Positions 53,301 through 64,000 of a DNA stretch of 64,000 bases are shown piece by piece (position 1 is the first letter of the stretch; each line of letters begins with the position of its first letter). The translations under genes were made by a program, and so were the position numbers. Under the pieces are notes generated by a model. The model ran no database searches. It had not been told where the DNA came from and saw only the letters and a list, made by a program, of their open reading frames with translations. Source of the DNA: Jeotgalicoccus saudimassiliensis (GTDB lineage Bacteria > Bacillota > Bacilli > Staphylococcales > Salinicoccaceae); contig NZ_CCSE01000001.1 of the NCBI RefSeq assembly GCF_000756715.1, positions 1,890,001 to 1,954,000 of the forward strand, given 5' to 3'.

Positions 53301-54884
53301 TTAATACTTTTTACGTCGTTGTCTACGTTTCATTGCTTCGTTCGGTTCGCGTCTCAGGCCTTTGGATACAGAAGCGATCATCATGATGAGGATGAGAGCG
53401 AACGGCAGACCGGCAAGCAGTGATGCTGCCTGCAGACTTGTAAGACCGCCGGCAAGAATCAGTGTAATTGTTAACAGACCAAGCAGAAGTCCCCAAAGGA
53501 TCTTCAGACCGGTAGGCGGGTTATCGGTATTACCGATACTCATCCCTGCAACGATAAATGTTGCGGAGTCAGCTGATGTGACAAGGAATGTGAAAATCAG
53601 AATGATAGCAATTGCCGAAGTCAGCCATGAAACGGGAAGAGTTTCAAACAATGCAAAGAGTGCCTGTGTCTGATCATTTAAAACAATTTCCCCGATGTTC
53701 GTGTCATTCATCAGATCTGAGTAAATTGCCGTACCTCCAAGTGCGCCGACCCAAAGGAATGACAGTATAGGCGGTACGATTAAAATACCCATGACGTATT
53801 CACGGATACTGCGTCCGCGTGATACACGCGCAACGAATGACCCGATAAACGGACTCCATGCGATTACCCATGCCCAATAGAAGACTGTCCAGTCCTGAAC
53901 CCAGGCTTCTCCTGAGTATGGCTGCAGACGTAATGAATAGCCGACATAATTTGTCAGGTAATCACCGAGGCCGACAATGATTGTTTCCATTATAAATGTA
54001 AACGGACCAAAGGCCATAATGAAGATTGTCAGTACAAGAGCAAGAATCATATTCAGACTGCTCAGCACTTTCATTCCGCGTTTAAGTCCGGTAATTGTTG
54101 AGAATATGAATAATCCTGTCATTAATGCAGTCAAAATAATCTGTGTCAAAGGACCTGACGGAATACCGAATGCGATATCGAGACCGCCGTCCATTTGCAT
54201 AATACCTAAACCGACTGATGTTGACATACCTGTTACTGTTGCAATGATGGCAAGAATATCAATTGCTTTTCTCGCCTTTTGATTGTAATCGAGTCCAAAA
54301 AGCGGCTCCAGTGCAGTAGATACCAGGCCGTCGCGGTTTTTACGGAACTGGAAATACCCAATTGCGAGACCTGCGACACCGAAGATTGACCACTGTGAAA
54401 TACCCCAGTGGAAATAAGTATAACCCATTGCGATTCTGGCAGCTTCTGCGGATTCCACAGGACCGCCGAGGAATGGTGATGTCATAAAGTGCTGCATTGG
54501 TTCAGCGACACCATAGAATACGAGTCCGACACCGAGACCGCTTGAGAATAACATTCCAATCCATGACCAGAATGAGAACTCGGGTTTCGAATTATCGCCG
54601 CCGAGCTTAACGCGGCCGTATGGCGACAGTGCCAGGAATAAAAGAAATACCCCGAATCCAAATACAACCAGTAAGAAGAACCAGCTGAAATATTGGGAGA
54701 TTACCGCATAGACATTTTCCGAAGCAGTCTGGAACTGATTTGGAATAATCATTGCGATTACTGAAACAACAAGAATAATCGCGGTAGCTGCCCAGAAGAC
54801 AACACCGAGCTGTTTCAGGTGAAACTTATCCGGTCTTCCCGGATTGGTACTTTGCTTTGACGTGTTATTATCATCATTCGTCAA
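53301..54884 (-). CDS. BCCT-family betaine/choline/carnitine transporter
   Basis: Osmoprotectant symporter of 527 residues with 12 helices. The Trp/Tyr-rich signature WTVFYWAWVIAWSPFIGSFVARVSRGRSIREYV lies at about 325-357. The GMLFSSGLGVGLVFYGVAEP region (about 110-129) contains the GxGxG substrate/ion site. FTFLVTSADSATFI and the basic C-terminus (RRQRRKKY) follow. Similar to OpuD/BetL. The expected role is sodium-coupled uptake of glycine betaine under salt stress. Monocistronic; SD TAGGAGGAAC. Confidence 0.92.
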   Translation of the reverse strand: MTNDDNNTSKQSTNPGRPDKFHLKQLGVVFWAATAIILVVSVIAMIIPNQFQTASENVYAVISQYFSWFFLLVVFGFGVFLLFLALSPYGRVKLGGDNSKPEFSFWSWIGMLFSSGLGVGLVFYGVAEPMQHFMTSPFLGGPVESAEAARIAMGYTYFHWGISQWSIFGVAGLAIGYFQFRKNRDGLVSTALEPLFGLDYNQKARKAIDILAIIATVTGMSTSVGLGIMQMDGGLDIAFGIPSGPLTQIILTALMTGLFIFSTITGLKRGMKVLSSLNMILALVLTIFIMAFGPFTFIMETIIVGLGDYLTNYVGYSLRLQPYSGEAWVQDWTVFYWAWVIAWSPFIGSFVARVSRGRSIREYVMGILIVPPILSFLWVGALGGTAIYSDLMNDTNIGEIVLNDQTQALFALFETLPVSWLTSAIAIILIFTFLVTSADSATFIVAGMSIGNTDNPPTGLKILWGLLLGLLTITLILAGGLTSLQAASLLAGLPFALILIMMIASVSKGLRREPNEAMKRRQRRKKY

Positions 54885-55059
54885 GAGAGTTCCTCCTAAA
54901 ATTGATTAATAGTTTCTTACTACTTACCCATTCCATACCAACAAAAAACGCTGAAATAAGGAAACTTGTAATGTAATGTCTAAATTGTCACTATAGGGGG
55001 TATGGCACTATAATAGCAAAGTATAATAAGATGTCAAAAAAGGGGCAAAAGGGGAAAAT

Positions 55060-55890
55060 ATGGATATTAACATTAGAGAATTTACAGAACAGGACAGAAA
55101 ACAACTTGAAAATTACATATTGAGCGACAGACAGCAGGTCTATTCCAGCATGCCGCTTGAAGTACTGGATGATGCTTTGAATGACCGTAACCGCACTGCG
55201 AACGTTGTTGTTACCGGCGATGGAAAGGTAATCGGCTTTTTTGTGCTGCATAAACATTATCAGCATGAAGGGTATGATACACCTCATGAAGTAGTTTACG
55301 TACGTTCTTTATCTATTAATGAGAAGTATCAGGGGAACGGTTACGGTACGGCGGTTGCTCAGCATCTGCCGGTATACGTGCAGGAAAACTTTTCATCATT
55401 CGATCATCTGTATCTCGTTGTGGACGGGGAAAATGCAGGGGCGTGGAACCTGTACGAGCGGGCAGGGTTCCTTCATCTCGCTACAAAAGAAGAGGGTCCG
55501 ATCGGTAAAGAACGTCTGTATTATCTGGATCTGAACAGAAGCTATGTGCCGAATCTACGGCTTGAAGTTGACGCAGAGGCCGTGCTGCCGGCAGTGAAAA
55601 TTATACTTAAGCGTGACGAGAAGGAAGTGGGTCATATCGATGCCGGACTTCATGACGGTGTACTCGATATTAAACATATATATGTAGACGAAGCACACCG
55701 TGAAGAAGGTGTGGCTGAAAGTGCGATGCGCCAGTTTGCAACCGTGGTAAGAAGGAAGCTCGAAGGGGTGGACAAAGCAACGGTAACTGTATCGGATCCG
55801 GCCTTTGAAAAACTGTTTAAGAATGCCGGCTTCGTGCTGATCGACAATCCGGAGAATACGAACCGCTATGTGAAATTAGTAAGATATTAA
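55060..55890 (+). CDS. Tandem-GNAT acetyltransferase
   Basis: 276 residues with two GNAT modules. The first (about 1-160) is complete: VRSLSINEKYQGNGYGTAVAQHL is the acetyl-CoA loop, and DGENAGAWNLYERAGFLHL the C-terminal block. The second (about 165-276) keeps IKHIYVDEAHREEGVAESAMRQF but lacks the full Gly-rich loop and may be non-catalytic. Substrate unknown. SD AAGGGGAAAAT. It precedes rpoE but has its own direction-matched gap with a separate rpoE promoter. Confidence 0.8.
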   Translation: MDINIREFTEQDRKQLENYILSDRQQVYSSMPLEVLDDALNDRNRTANVVVTGDGKVIGFFVLHKHYQHEGYDTPHEVVYVRSLSINEKYQGNGYGTAVAQHLPVYVQENFSSFDHLYLVVDGENAGAWNLYERAGFLHLATKEEGPIGKERLYYLDLNRSYVPNLRLEVDAEAVLPAVKIILKRDEKEVGHIDAGLHDGVLDIKHIYVDEAHREEGVAESAMRQFATVVRRKLEGVDKATVTVSDPAFEKLFKNAGFVLIDNPENTNRYVKLVRY

Positions 55891-55898
55891 TATAAAGC

Positions 55899-55927
55899 TT
55901 GAAACATCGTGTAAATATTTGTATTAT
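55899..55927 (+). promoter_or_regulatory. rpoE promoter
   Basis: TTGAAA (55899-55904), a 17-base spacer and TATTAT (55922-55927), 36 bases before the rpoE start. Confidence 0.65.
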
Positions 55928-55963
55928 ATCCTAAGGTATTTACATCTTGAAAGGATGACGTAA

Positions 55964-56470
55964 ATGAGACTGGACAGTTATACAAAAGAAATGATGGACG
56001 AGCATTCGTTTATAGATATGTCGCATATTTATTTAGAAGATAAAGGCAAGGAAACAAATCTTTACGAAATGATTGATAAATTTAAAGAAGTCGGCAATTA
56101 CACGGAAGGTGAAATTGAAAACCGCGTACTTCAGTTTTACACGGACTTAAACACTGACGGACGCTTCCTGAGTACGGATGACGGTGTATGGGGTCTTCGT
56201 GAATGGTATGCAGTGGATGATATCAGCGACAAAATTGCACCGACAATCCACAAGATTGAAATTGCAGCCGAAGAAGAGTACATCGAAGAAGATGAAGGCG
56301 ACTATCCGGGCGCTAAAGAATTAGGCGAAGAGCAGGAAGAAATCGACGAAACACTTCATGGCGAAGAAGACGAAGAGGATATCGACGGTAAAGAAGCTGA
56401 CGATGAAATCGAGTTTGATGAGAAAGAAAAGCTTGAAGATGACTACGACGATGAAGCGGATGCTTACTAA
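55964..56470 (+). CDS. rpoE: RNA polymerase delta subunit
   Basis: 168 residues. The N-terminal HARE-HTH domain (about 1-90; [26 protein letters not shown] and [14 protein letters not shown]) is followed by an extremely acidic, disordered tail (about 100-168, mostly Asp/Glu). It promotes polymerase recycling and sensitivity to initiating NTPs. It is found only in Firmicutes and conserved next to pyrG. SD AAAGGATGA. Confidence 0.95.
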   Translation: MRLDSYTKEMMDEHSFIDMSHIYLEDKGKETNLYEMIDKFKEVGNYTEGEIENRVLQFYTDLNTDGRFLSTDDGVWGLREWYAVDDISDKIAPTIHKIEIAAEEEYIEEDEGDYPGAKELGEEQEEIDETLHGEEDEEDIDGKEADDEIEFDEKEKLEDDYDDEADAY

Positions 56471-56477
56471 TTTTTAA

Positions 56478-58217
<1,740 letters not shown>

Positions 58218-58253
58218 TATTTACTCAGGAAGAATGTTTTCTGAAATTAAAAG

Positions 58254-58288
58254 AATGACCGCGTTGCCAAAGCGCGGTCATTTTTTAT
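58254..58288 (+). terminator. Rho-independent terminator of pyrG
   Basis: AATGACCGCG pairs with CGCGGTCATT, followed by TTTT. Confidence 0.88.
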
Positions 58289-58433
58289 TAATATGTGTTA
58301 AAATACCTTTGCAGCAGTAAAAATATTAATAATTAAAACATTTTAATGAACTGTTAATGGTAAAGCATTGTCAGTTTGTGAAGCTTTAATTTATAATGAG
58401 AGTAATATCACAATATTGGAGGACGAAAACAAG

Positions 58434-59075
58434 ATGAAATACTTTATAGATACAGCTAATATGGATGAAATTAAAGAAATACACCAGTGGGGAGTACTGA
58501 GCGGCGTTACAACCAACCCGTCACTCGTAGCCAAAGAGAAAGATATTTCTTTCCACGACAGACTTGTTGAAATTTGTGAACTTGTAGGCGGACCGGTAAG
58601 CGGTGAAGTTATCGCACTTGACGCTGAAGGCATGATTGAGGAAGGACGCGAACTTGCGAAACTTCACGAACATATCATCGTTAAAATTCCGATGACAGAA
58701 GACGGAATGAAAGCAGTTAAAGTACTTTCCGAAGAAGGAATCAAAACAAACGTTACTTTAATTTTCAATACAGTACAGGCATTGACGGCAGCACGCGCAG
58801 GTGCAACTTACGTTTCGCCGTTCATCGGACGCCTTGATGATATCGGTCTTGACGGACTTCAGTTAATCGAAGATATCGCTGCGATTTTTGCAATCCACGA
58901 AATCGATACTGAAATTATTGCAGCATCAATCCGTAACGCCGGTCACATGCACGGTGCAGCAGTACGCGGTGCTGATATTGCAACAATTCCGTACAAAGTA
59001 ATCAAGACGTTAACTCAGCATCCTTTAACTGATAAAGGAATTGAGCAGTTCTTAAACGACTGGAACAATAAGTAA
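58434..59075 (+). CDS. tal: Transaldolase / fructose-6-phosphate aldolase-like protein (YwjH type)
   Basis: 213-residue small TIM-barrel transaldolase. The start is [13 protein letters not shown], the Schiff-base lysine is in [11 protein letters not shown] (about Lys83), and [31 protein letters not shown] and [13 protein letters not shown] follow. It is equivalent to Bacillus YwjH beside murAB. It acts in the non-oxidative pentose phosphate pathway, or as a fructose-6-phosphate aldolase. GGAGGA precedes ATG 58434. It lies 34 bases before murA. Confidence 0.92.
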   Translation: MKYFIDTANMDEIKEIHQWGVLSGVTTNPSLVAKEKDISFHDRLVEICELVGGPVSGEVIALDAEGMIEEGRELAKLHEHIIVKIPMTEDGMKAVKVLSEEGIKTNVTLIFNTVQALTAARAGATYVSPFIGRLDDIGLDGLQLIEDIAAIFAIHEIDTEIIAASIRNAGHMHGAAVRGADIATIPYKVIKTLTQHPLTDKGIEQFLNDWNNK

Positions 59076-59109
59076 TCTCCATTTTATTAAATGACAAGGA
59101 GCTTTCTAT

Positions 59110-60375
59110 ATGGCTGAAGATGTAATTAAAGTCCGCGGCGGCAGTACATTGACGGGACAAGTTGACATCAGCGGTGCCAAAAACAGTGCGGTGGCACTGA
59201 TTCCGGCATCACTTATGGCCTCAAGCGGTACAGTAAGACTGGAGGGACTGCCTGAAATCAGCGATGTTAAAACGCTGATGAGTCTGTTGAATGATTTGAA
59301 CATTAAAACGGATCTTACAGGGACAACTCTCGAAGTCAATGCAGAAGATGCAGTGAATATGCCGCTGCCAAACAACAAAGTACAATCTTTACGCGCATCG
59401 TACTATATGATGGGAGCAATGCTGTCCCGTTTTAAAAAATGTGTGATCGGTCTGCCCGGTGGATGTCCGCTCGGACCGAGACCGATTGATCAGCACATTA
59501 AAGGATTTGAAGCACTCGGTGCCAAAGTAACGAACGAGCATGGTGCGATGTATCTGACAGCAGAAAAACTGACAGGCGCAAAAATATTCTTCGATGTTGT
59601 CTCGGTGGGTGCAACGATTAATATGATGCTTGCAGCAAGCTGTGCAGAAGGACGTACCGTTTTGGAAAACGTCGCAAAAGAACCTGAAATCGTCGATGTT
59701 GCTTCATTGCTGAACAACATGGGAGCGAATATTAAAGGTGCAGGTACGGATACGATCCGTATCGAAGGCGTGGAGAAGCTTCACGGTACGACTCATAATA
59801 TTATTCCGGACCGTATCGAAGCGGGAACTTATATGATTGTCGGGGCAATTGCCGGAAAAAATTATAAAGTAAATAATATTATTCCGACGCATATGGAATC
59901 ACTGTCTGCAAAACTGGAAGAAATGGGTGTTAAGCTCGACATCGGTGATGATTATGTCGTGATTAACAAACCGGAAAGTTACAATGCAGTATCGTTAAAA
60001 ACACAAGTGTATCCGGGCTTTGCAACAGACCTGCAGCAGCCGATTACACCGCTTATGTTTTTAGCTGACGGTGTAAGTAAAATTACCGAAACCATTTATC
60101 CGGCAAGATTCAGGCACGTGGATGAACTATCGCGTATGAATGCCCACATTGAGAAAAAGAGCGGCAGTGCTTTAATTTACCCGTCGCAGCTCAAAGGTGC
60201 TGAAGTGTATGCAAGTGACCTGCGTGCAGGTGCATGTTTATTAATTTCAGGGCTGATTGCTGATGGTGTCACGACGATTCACAATGTCAACCATATCGAC
60301 AGAGGCTATGCTGATATCGTTAAGAAATTAGAATCGCTCGGTGCTGATATTTGGCGTGAAACTTTAGAAGATTAA
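59110..60375 (+). CDS. murA: UDP-N-acetylglucosamine 1-carboxyvinyltransferase (second paralogue type)
   Basis: 421 residues. The enolpyruvyl transferase domains start [17 protein letters not shown] (Lys24/Asn25 bind the substrate). Active cysteine 119 is in [16 protein letters not shown], the fosfomycin target. [11 protein letters not shown] (about 335) and [10 protein letters not shown] are the other conserved blocks. It performs the first committed step of peptidoglycan synthesis. Its place between tal and glpX marks it as the MurAB/MurZ paralogue. SD AAGGAG. Confidence 0.94.
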   Translation: MAEDVIKVRGGSTLTGQVDISGAKNSAVALIPASLMASSGTVRLEGLPEISDVKTLMSLLNDLNIKTDLTGTTLEVNAEDAVNMPLPNNKVQSLRASYYMMGAMLSRFKKCVIGLPGGCPLGPRPIDQHIKGFEALGAKVTNEHGAMYLTAEKLTGAKIFFDVVSVGATINMMLAASCAEGRTVLENVAKEPEIVDVASLLNNMGANIKGAGTDTIRIEGVEKLHGTTHNIIPDRIEAGTYMIVGAIAGKNYKVNNIIPTHMESLSAKLEEMGVKLDIGDDYVVINKPESYNAVSLKTQVYPGFATDLQQPITPLMFLADGVSKITETIYPARFRHVDELSRMNAHIEKKSGSALIYPSQLKGAEVYASDLRAGACLLISGLIADGVTTIHNVNHIDRGYADIVKKLESLGADIWRETLED

Positions 60376-60380
60376 TACAG

Positions 60381-60417
60381 AAAGACTGGAATTCGTAAAA
60401 ATTCCAGTCTTTTTTCT
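60381..60417 (+). terminator. Rho-independent terminator of murA
   Basis: AAAGACTGGAATT pairs with AATTCCAGTCTTT, followed by TTTT. Confidence 0.88.
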
Positions 60418-60467
60418 GTGTTATAATAATCAGGGAAAAATCAGCGCATATATAGGAGGAGACAGTT

Positions 60468-61433
60468 GTGGAAAGAGGATTATCAATGGAACTTGTAAGA
60501 GTGACTGAAGCGGCTGCACTTGCAAGTGCAGCGTGGACAGGGAAAGGCGATAAAATCGCGGCGGATGATGCAGCAACAACAGCGATGCGCGGCCTGTTTG
60601 AAACGATTCCGATGACTGGTAAAGTAGTCATCGGCGAAGGTGAAATTGATGAAGCGCCGATGCTGTACATCGGCGAGGAACTCGGTACAAAAGATGGTCC
60701 GGAACTCGATATTGCTGTCGATCCGCTTGAAGGAACAACGACTGTTGCTGAAGGCAGTTTCGGTGCGATGACGGTACTGGCTGTTGCCGATAAGGGGAAC
60801 CTGCTGCACGCACCGGATATGTATATGCAGAAGCTGGCTGTCGGACCGGACTGCCGGGGTGTTATTGATATTGATCAGTCTGTTGAAGACAATATCCGTG
60901 CAGTCGCAAAAGCGAAGAATAAAAAAATCAGTGATGTTACCGTCACAATAATTAAACGAGAACGCAGCCGGGAAATTATCGAACAGGTACGTGCCCTTGG
61001 TGCGCGTATCGTAATGTTTGATAATGGTGATGTCGGTGCTGCAATCAATACGTGCTTTGACTGGACAGGTATTGATATATTAATGGGTGTCGGCGGAGCT
61101 CCGGAAGGTGTCATTGCAGCTGCCGGTATTAAAGCGCTGGAAGGTGATTTTCAGGGCAGGCTGCTGCCGAGGAATGACGCGGAGCGTGTACGCTGTAAAG
61201 CGATGGGTGTAGATTCCGGCAGTAAATTGGAACTTGAAGACATGGTCAGCGGCGACGATGCAATTTTTGCAGCGACGGCAGTAACTGACGGAGAATTGAT
61301 GAAAGGCGTACAGTTCAAGAGCGGTTTTGCTGAAACGTCATCGGTCGTAATGCGTGCGAAATCCGGCACAGTAAGGTTTGTTAACAGCCGTCACAGCATG
61401 CAGAAAAAACCGAATATGGTAATGGAAAAATAA
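60468..61433 (+). CDS. glpX: Class II fructose-1,6-bisphosphatase
   Basis: 321 residues of the lithium-sensitive phosphatase fold. Conserved blocks are [15 protein letters not shown] at the N-terminus, [18 protein letters not shown] (metal Glu), [13 protein letters not shown] (the DPLxGT metal motif, about 85) and [14 protein letters not shown]. It hydrolyses fructose 1,6-bisphosphate in gluconeogenesis. The start is GTG 60468, six bases after [19 protein letters not shown] agrees with homologues. Same order as Bacillus murAB-glpX-rho. Confidence 0.95.
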   Translation: MERGLSMELVRVTEAAALASAAWTGKGDKIAADDAATTAMRGLFETIPMTGKVVIGEGEIDEAPMLYIGEELGTKDGPELDIAVDPLEGTTTVAEGSFGAMTVLAVADKGNLLHAPDMYMQKLAVGPDCRGVIDIDQSVEDNIRAVAKAKNKKISDVTVTIIKRERSREIIEQVRALGARIVMFDNGDVGAAINTCFDWTGIDILMGVGGAPEGVIAAAGIKALEGDFQGRLLPRNDAERVRCKAMGVDSGSKLELEDMVSGDDAIFAATAVTDGELMKGVQFKSGFAETSSVVMRAKSGTVRFVNSRHSMQKKPNMVMEK

Positions 61434-61438
61434 TCAGT

Positions 61439-61472
61439 AATGCCGGGAGACCTTCCCGGCATTCGATATTTT
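61439..61472 (+). terminator. Probable terminator of glpX
   Basis: AATGCCGGGA pairs with TCCCGGCATT around GACCT-like loop bases; the following T tract is weak (CGATATTTTC). Confidence 0.6.
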
Positions 61473-61474
61473 CT

Positions 61475-61504
61475 TTGACACACAGGCTGCTGGAGATGTA
61501 ATAT
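61475..61504 (+). promoter_or_regulatory. rho promoter
   Basis: TTGACA (61475-61480), an 18-base spacer and TAATAT (61499-61504). It leaves an untranslated leader of roughly 120 bases before rho. Confidence 0.65.
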
Positions 61505-61632
61505 ATGTATTCCTTTTAAAAAACTTCGGTATTATACTCATTTACGAGAATCACTCTTCATCGCAACTTCTAAAAAATCCGTTATATATAAATATAAAAT
61601 AATAATAAAATCAGTATTGGGAAGTGGAAATT

Positions 61633-62952
61633 TTGTCTGATAAACCAAAGACACAGGATATGAAATATGAAACATTTGATGCGTTGTATAAAAACAACAC
61701 GACGAAAGAGTTAACTGAACGCGCCAAAAGCTTGCGTCTGTCAAACTACAGTAAATTGAATAAAAAAGAACTGGTCCTTGCAATTCTGGAAGCTGAGATG
61801 GAAAAAGACGGTAACTATTATATGGAGGGTATCCTCGATGATATTCAGCAGGACGGCTACGGTTTTCTCCGTACGGTAAACTATTCAAAAGGTGAGAAGG
61901 ATATTTATATTTCAGCGTCGCAAATACGCCGTTTCGAACTGAAGAAAGGCGATAAAGTCACAGGGAAAGTCCGTAAACCGAAAGAAAATGAAAAGTATTA
62001 CGGTCTTCTGCAGGTCGATTTTATTAACGACCATAACGCTGAAGAAGTGAAGAAACGCCCGCATTTCCAGGCTTTAACACCGCTTTATCCCGACGAGCGG
62101 ATTCACCTTGAAAACGAACCGGCGGATATGTCGACGCGTATTATGGATCTCGTTACGCCGATCGGTTTCGGTCAGCGCGGTATGATTGTTGCACCGCCTA
62201 AAGCAGGTAAAACGTCCCTGTTAAAAGAAATTGCCCAGGCAATTACGACGAATCATCCGAATGTAAAACTCTTTATCCTGCTCATCGGTGAACGTCCGGA
62301 AGAGGTAACGGATTTGGAACGTTCCGTTGAACAGGCCGATGTCGTCCATTCGACATTTGATGAGCCGCCTCAACATCACGTCAAAGTAGCGGAACTGCTG
62401 CTGGAACGTGCGAAACGACTCGTTGAGATGGGAGAAGATGTAATTATTTTAATGGACTCGATTACACGTCTTGCACGTGCGTACAACCTCGTTATTCCGG
62501 CATCGGGACGTACGTTATCAGGAGGGCTTGACCCTGCGAGCCTGCACCGTCCGAAACATTTCTTCGGTGCGGCAAGGAACATCGAAGCAGGCGGCAGCCT
62601 GACGATTCTGTCGACTGCACTGGTCGACACGGGCAGCCGCATGGATGATGTTATTTACGAGGAATTTAAAGGTACGGGGAATATGGAACTTCATCTTGAC
62701 CGTCATTTAAGCGAACGCCGTATTTACCCGGCGATAGATATCCGTCGTTCAAGTACGCGTAAAGAAGAGCTGCTGCTCGACAAAAAAGAGCTGGAAATAT
62801 TATGGCAGCTCAGAAATCTGTTTACGGACTCGTCGGATTTCACAGAACGTTTCCTGAGAATTTTAAAGACGACGAAAACAAACGAAGAATTCTTCGATGT
62901 GCTTAGAGAGCGTATGATCAGCTCTCAGAAAACAGGTAAACCCGTAATATAA
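61633..62952 (+). CDS. rho: Transcription termination factor Rho
   Basis: Hexameric RNA helicase of about 439 residues. The Rho-N helical domain (about 1-55, ELTERAKSLRLSNYSKLNKKELVLAIL) is followed by the RNA-binding cold-shock domain (MEGILDDIQQDGYGFLR, YISASQIRRF). Walker A is APPKAGKTSLL, Walker B is VIILMDSITRLARAYN, and the R loop includes GRTLSGGLDP. GGAAGTGG supports TTG 61633 as start; GTG 61624 is the alternative. Confidence 0.94.
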   Translation: MSDKPKTQDMKYETFDALYKNNTTKELTERAKSLRLSNYSKLNKKELVLAILEAEMEKDGNYYMEGILDDIQQDGYGFLRTVNYSKGEKDIYISASQIRRFELKKGDKVTGKVRKPKENEKYYGLLQVDFINDHNAEEVKKRPHFQALTPLYPDERIHLENEPADMSTRIMDLVTPIGFGQRGMIVAPPKAGKTSLLKEIAQAITTNHPNVKLFILLIGERPEEVTDLERSVEQADVVHSTFDEPPQHHVKVAELLLERAKRLVEMGEDVIILMDSITRLARAYNLVIPASGRTLSGGLDPASLHRPKHFFGAARNIEAGGSLTILSTALVDTGSRMDDVIYEEFKGTGNMELHLDRHLSERRIYPAIDIRRSSTRKEELLLDKKELEILWQLRNLFTDSSDFTERFLRILKTTKTNEEFFDVLRERMISSQKTGKPVI

Positions 62953-62967
62953 ATTTCTTCACAGATA

Positions 62968-62996
62968 TTGCTTTTTACACCGTGAGAATGTATAAT
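62968..62996 (+). promoter_or_regulatory. rpmE2 promoter
   Basis: TTGCTT (62968-62973), a 17-base spacer and a perfect TATAAT (62991-62996). The leader of about 65 bases before rpmE2 contains a small GTGG/CCAC hairpin (63010-63023). Confidence 0.75.
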
Positions 62997-63068
62997 GGCA
63001 AAGTAATGCGTGGTGATAGCCACAAATAACTCTGTTCCAGATGGTCCAGGGCAAAGGAGCTGACAATT

Positions 63069-63329
63069 ATGAAACAAGGAATTCATCCTGAATACAAAAA
63101 AGTAATCTTTTTAGATTCAACTACAGATTTTAAATTCTTAAGTGGATCTACACGTACTTCTTCTGAAACTATGGAGTGGGAAGATGGTAACGAATACCCG
63201 GTTATTCGTTTAGATATCTCTTCTGATTCACACCCGTTCTACACAGGACGTCAGAAGTTCGCATCTGCAGACGGCCGTGTTGAGAAATTCAACAAAAAAT
63301 TCGGTCTTAAATCAAGCAACGAACAATAA
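63069..63329 (+). CDS. rpmE2: Ribosomal protein bL31, type B
   Basis: 86 residues, the type B (zinc-independent) form. The N-terminus [31 protein letters not shown] lacks the CxxC of the zinc form, and [10 protein letters not shown] is the conserved C-terminal block. It is part of the 50S subunit at the intersubunit bridge. The SD AAAGGAGCTGAC precedes the ATG. Own promoter and terminator. Confidence 0.95.
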   Translation: MKQGIHPEYKKVIFLDSTTDFKFLSGSTRTSSETMEWEDGNEYPVIRLDISSDSHPFYTGRQKFASADGRVEKFNKKFGLKSSNEQ

Positions 63330-63338
63330 CGAAACTTC

Positions 63339-63370
63339 AACTGCACTGAGTATCTCAGTGCAGTTTTTTT
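63339..63370 (+). terminator. Rho-independent terminator of rpmE2
   Basis: AACTGCACTGAG pairs with CTCAGTGCAGTT around TAT, followed by a run of T. Confidence 0.9.
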
Positions 63371-63429
63371 GTCTAAAAAATATGCTATAATAAAGTAACT
63401 AAAAAGTACCAGGAAAAGGACGTATTCTT

Positions 63430-64000
63430 ATGTTTGATCAACTTGAAATAATTGAAAACCGATATGAACAGCTGACTGAATTACTCAGCGACCCCGATGT
63501 AGTCAGCGATCCGGAAAAACTCCGCACTTATTCTAAAGAGCAGAGTGATATTCACGATACAGTAGAAGTGTTCCGCGTATACAAAGGCCACTTGGAAACG
63601 ATTGAAGAATCAAAAGAAATGCTGAAAGAAACAGACGATCAGGAAATGATCGATATGCTGAAAGAGGAAATTGCAGAATCGGAAAGCACGCTCCCGAAAC
63701 TGGAAGACGAGTTAAAAATTCTTATTATCCCGAAAGACCCTAACGACGATAAAAACGTTGTTATGGAAATTCGAGGTGCAGCAGGCGGAGACGAAGCGCA
63801 GATTTTTGCAGGTGATCTGTTCAGAATGTATTCGCGCTACGCAGAAGATCAGGGATGGCGTACGGAAGTCGTCGATGCTTCAAGCAGTGACCAGGGCGGA
63901 TTTAAAGAAATCAGTTTCTTAATTCACGGTAAAGGTGCATTCTCAAAACTTAAGTTTGAGAACGGTGCACATCGTGTTCAGCGCGTTCCGGAAACGGAAT
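63430..64000 (+). CDS. prfA: Peptide chain release factor 1 (partial, 3' end beyond window)
   Basis: First 190 residues of RF1. The N-terminal helical domain ([24 protein letters not shown]) is followed by [23 protein letters not shown] (about 118-140) and the start of domain 2 ([18 protein letters not shown]). The PxT stop-codon loop and GGQ motif are beyond the edge. SD AAAAGGA lies eight or nine bases before ATG 63430. It directly follows rpmE2; the thymidine kinase gene often found between them is absent. Confidence 0.94.
   Translation, partial: MFDQLEIIENRYEQLTELLSDPDVVSDPEKLRTYSKEQSDIHDTVEVFRVYKGHLETIEESKEMLKETDDQEMIDMLKEEIAESESTLPKLEDELKILIIPKDPNDDKNVVMEIRGAAGGDEAQIFAGDLFRMYSRYAEDQGWRTEVVDASSSDQGGFKEISFLIHGKGAFSKLKFENGAHRVQRVPETE

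Overview
The window looks like chromosomal core DNA of a member of the Staphylococcaceae, most likely a halotolerant Jeotgalicoccus- or Salinicoccus-like genus. This is inferred from gene content, not from a database match. The evidence is a type II pantothenate kinase (CoaW), an OfrA-like old yellow enzyme, an mhqO/mhqD quinone-detoxification pair, osmoprotectant uptake systems (an OpuCA-like ATPase and a BCCT carrier), and a right end in the Firmicutes order rpoE-pyrG-tal-murA-glpX-rho-rpmE2-prfA. Spo0F is missing from its usual Bacillus place beside pyrG. I saw no rRNA, tRNA, phage, insertion sequence or CRISPR array.

Layout. 1-1.1 kb: 5' part of an osmoprotectant ABC ATPase. 1.3-4.8 kb: AEC permease, DsbA-like and YciI-like proteins, and a secreted, membrane-anchored lethal-factor-type metallopeptidase. 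4.9-12.4 kb: one compact operon with a TAXI-type TRAP transporter, a GntR/FCD regulator, a GlcD/GlcF-type oxidase pair and an L-2-hydroxyglutarate oxidase; together they suggest uptake and oxidation of 2-hydroxyglutarate or a similar 2-hydroxy acid. 12.6-17.8 kb: aminotransferase PatA (reverse strand), then a second, DctPQM-type TRAP transporter with a cupin and an MhpD-like hydratase. 18.2-26.9 kb: pdxS/pdxR (no pdxT alongside), an SDR, ilvE, an old yellow enzyme, and an AbgT carrier with an M20 amidohydrolase. 26.9-30 kb: csoR-copA-copZ copper operon with a clear CsoR operator. 30-32.9 kb: CNNM/CorC protein, metallophosphoesterase, LysE exporter. 32.9-36.7 kb: enolase-superfamily racemase, YfcC carrier and a divergent M20 deacylase, a probable N-acyl amino acid module. 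36.7-45.2 kb: stress SDR, small membrane proteins, MarR-regulated MMPL exporter, RarD, lipoprotein. 45.2-55.9 kb: mhqO/mhqD, HAD phosphatase, SEC-C protein, paired chromate-type transporters, GNATs, AhpD-OsmC-ABC ATPase cluster, coaW and BCCT. 55.9-64 kb: housekeeping cluster, with a classical CTP-sensing attenuator before pyrG.

The most unusual signal is a set of three intergenic repeat arrays (about 12.49, 17.88 and 37.72 kb). Their sequences are unrelated, but all have a 41-42 bp period, each unit can form a hairpin, and all three sit between converging genes.
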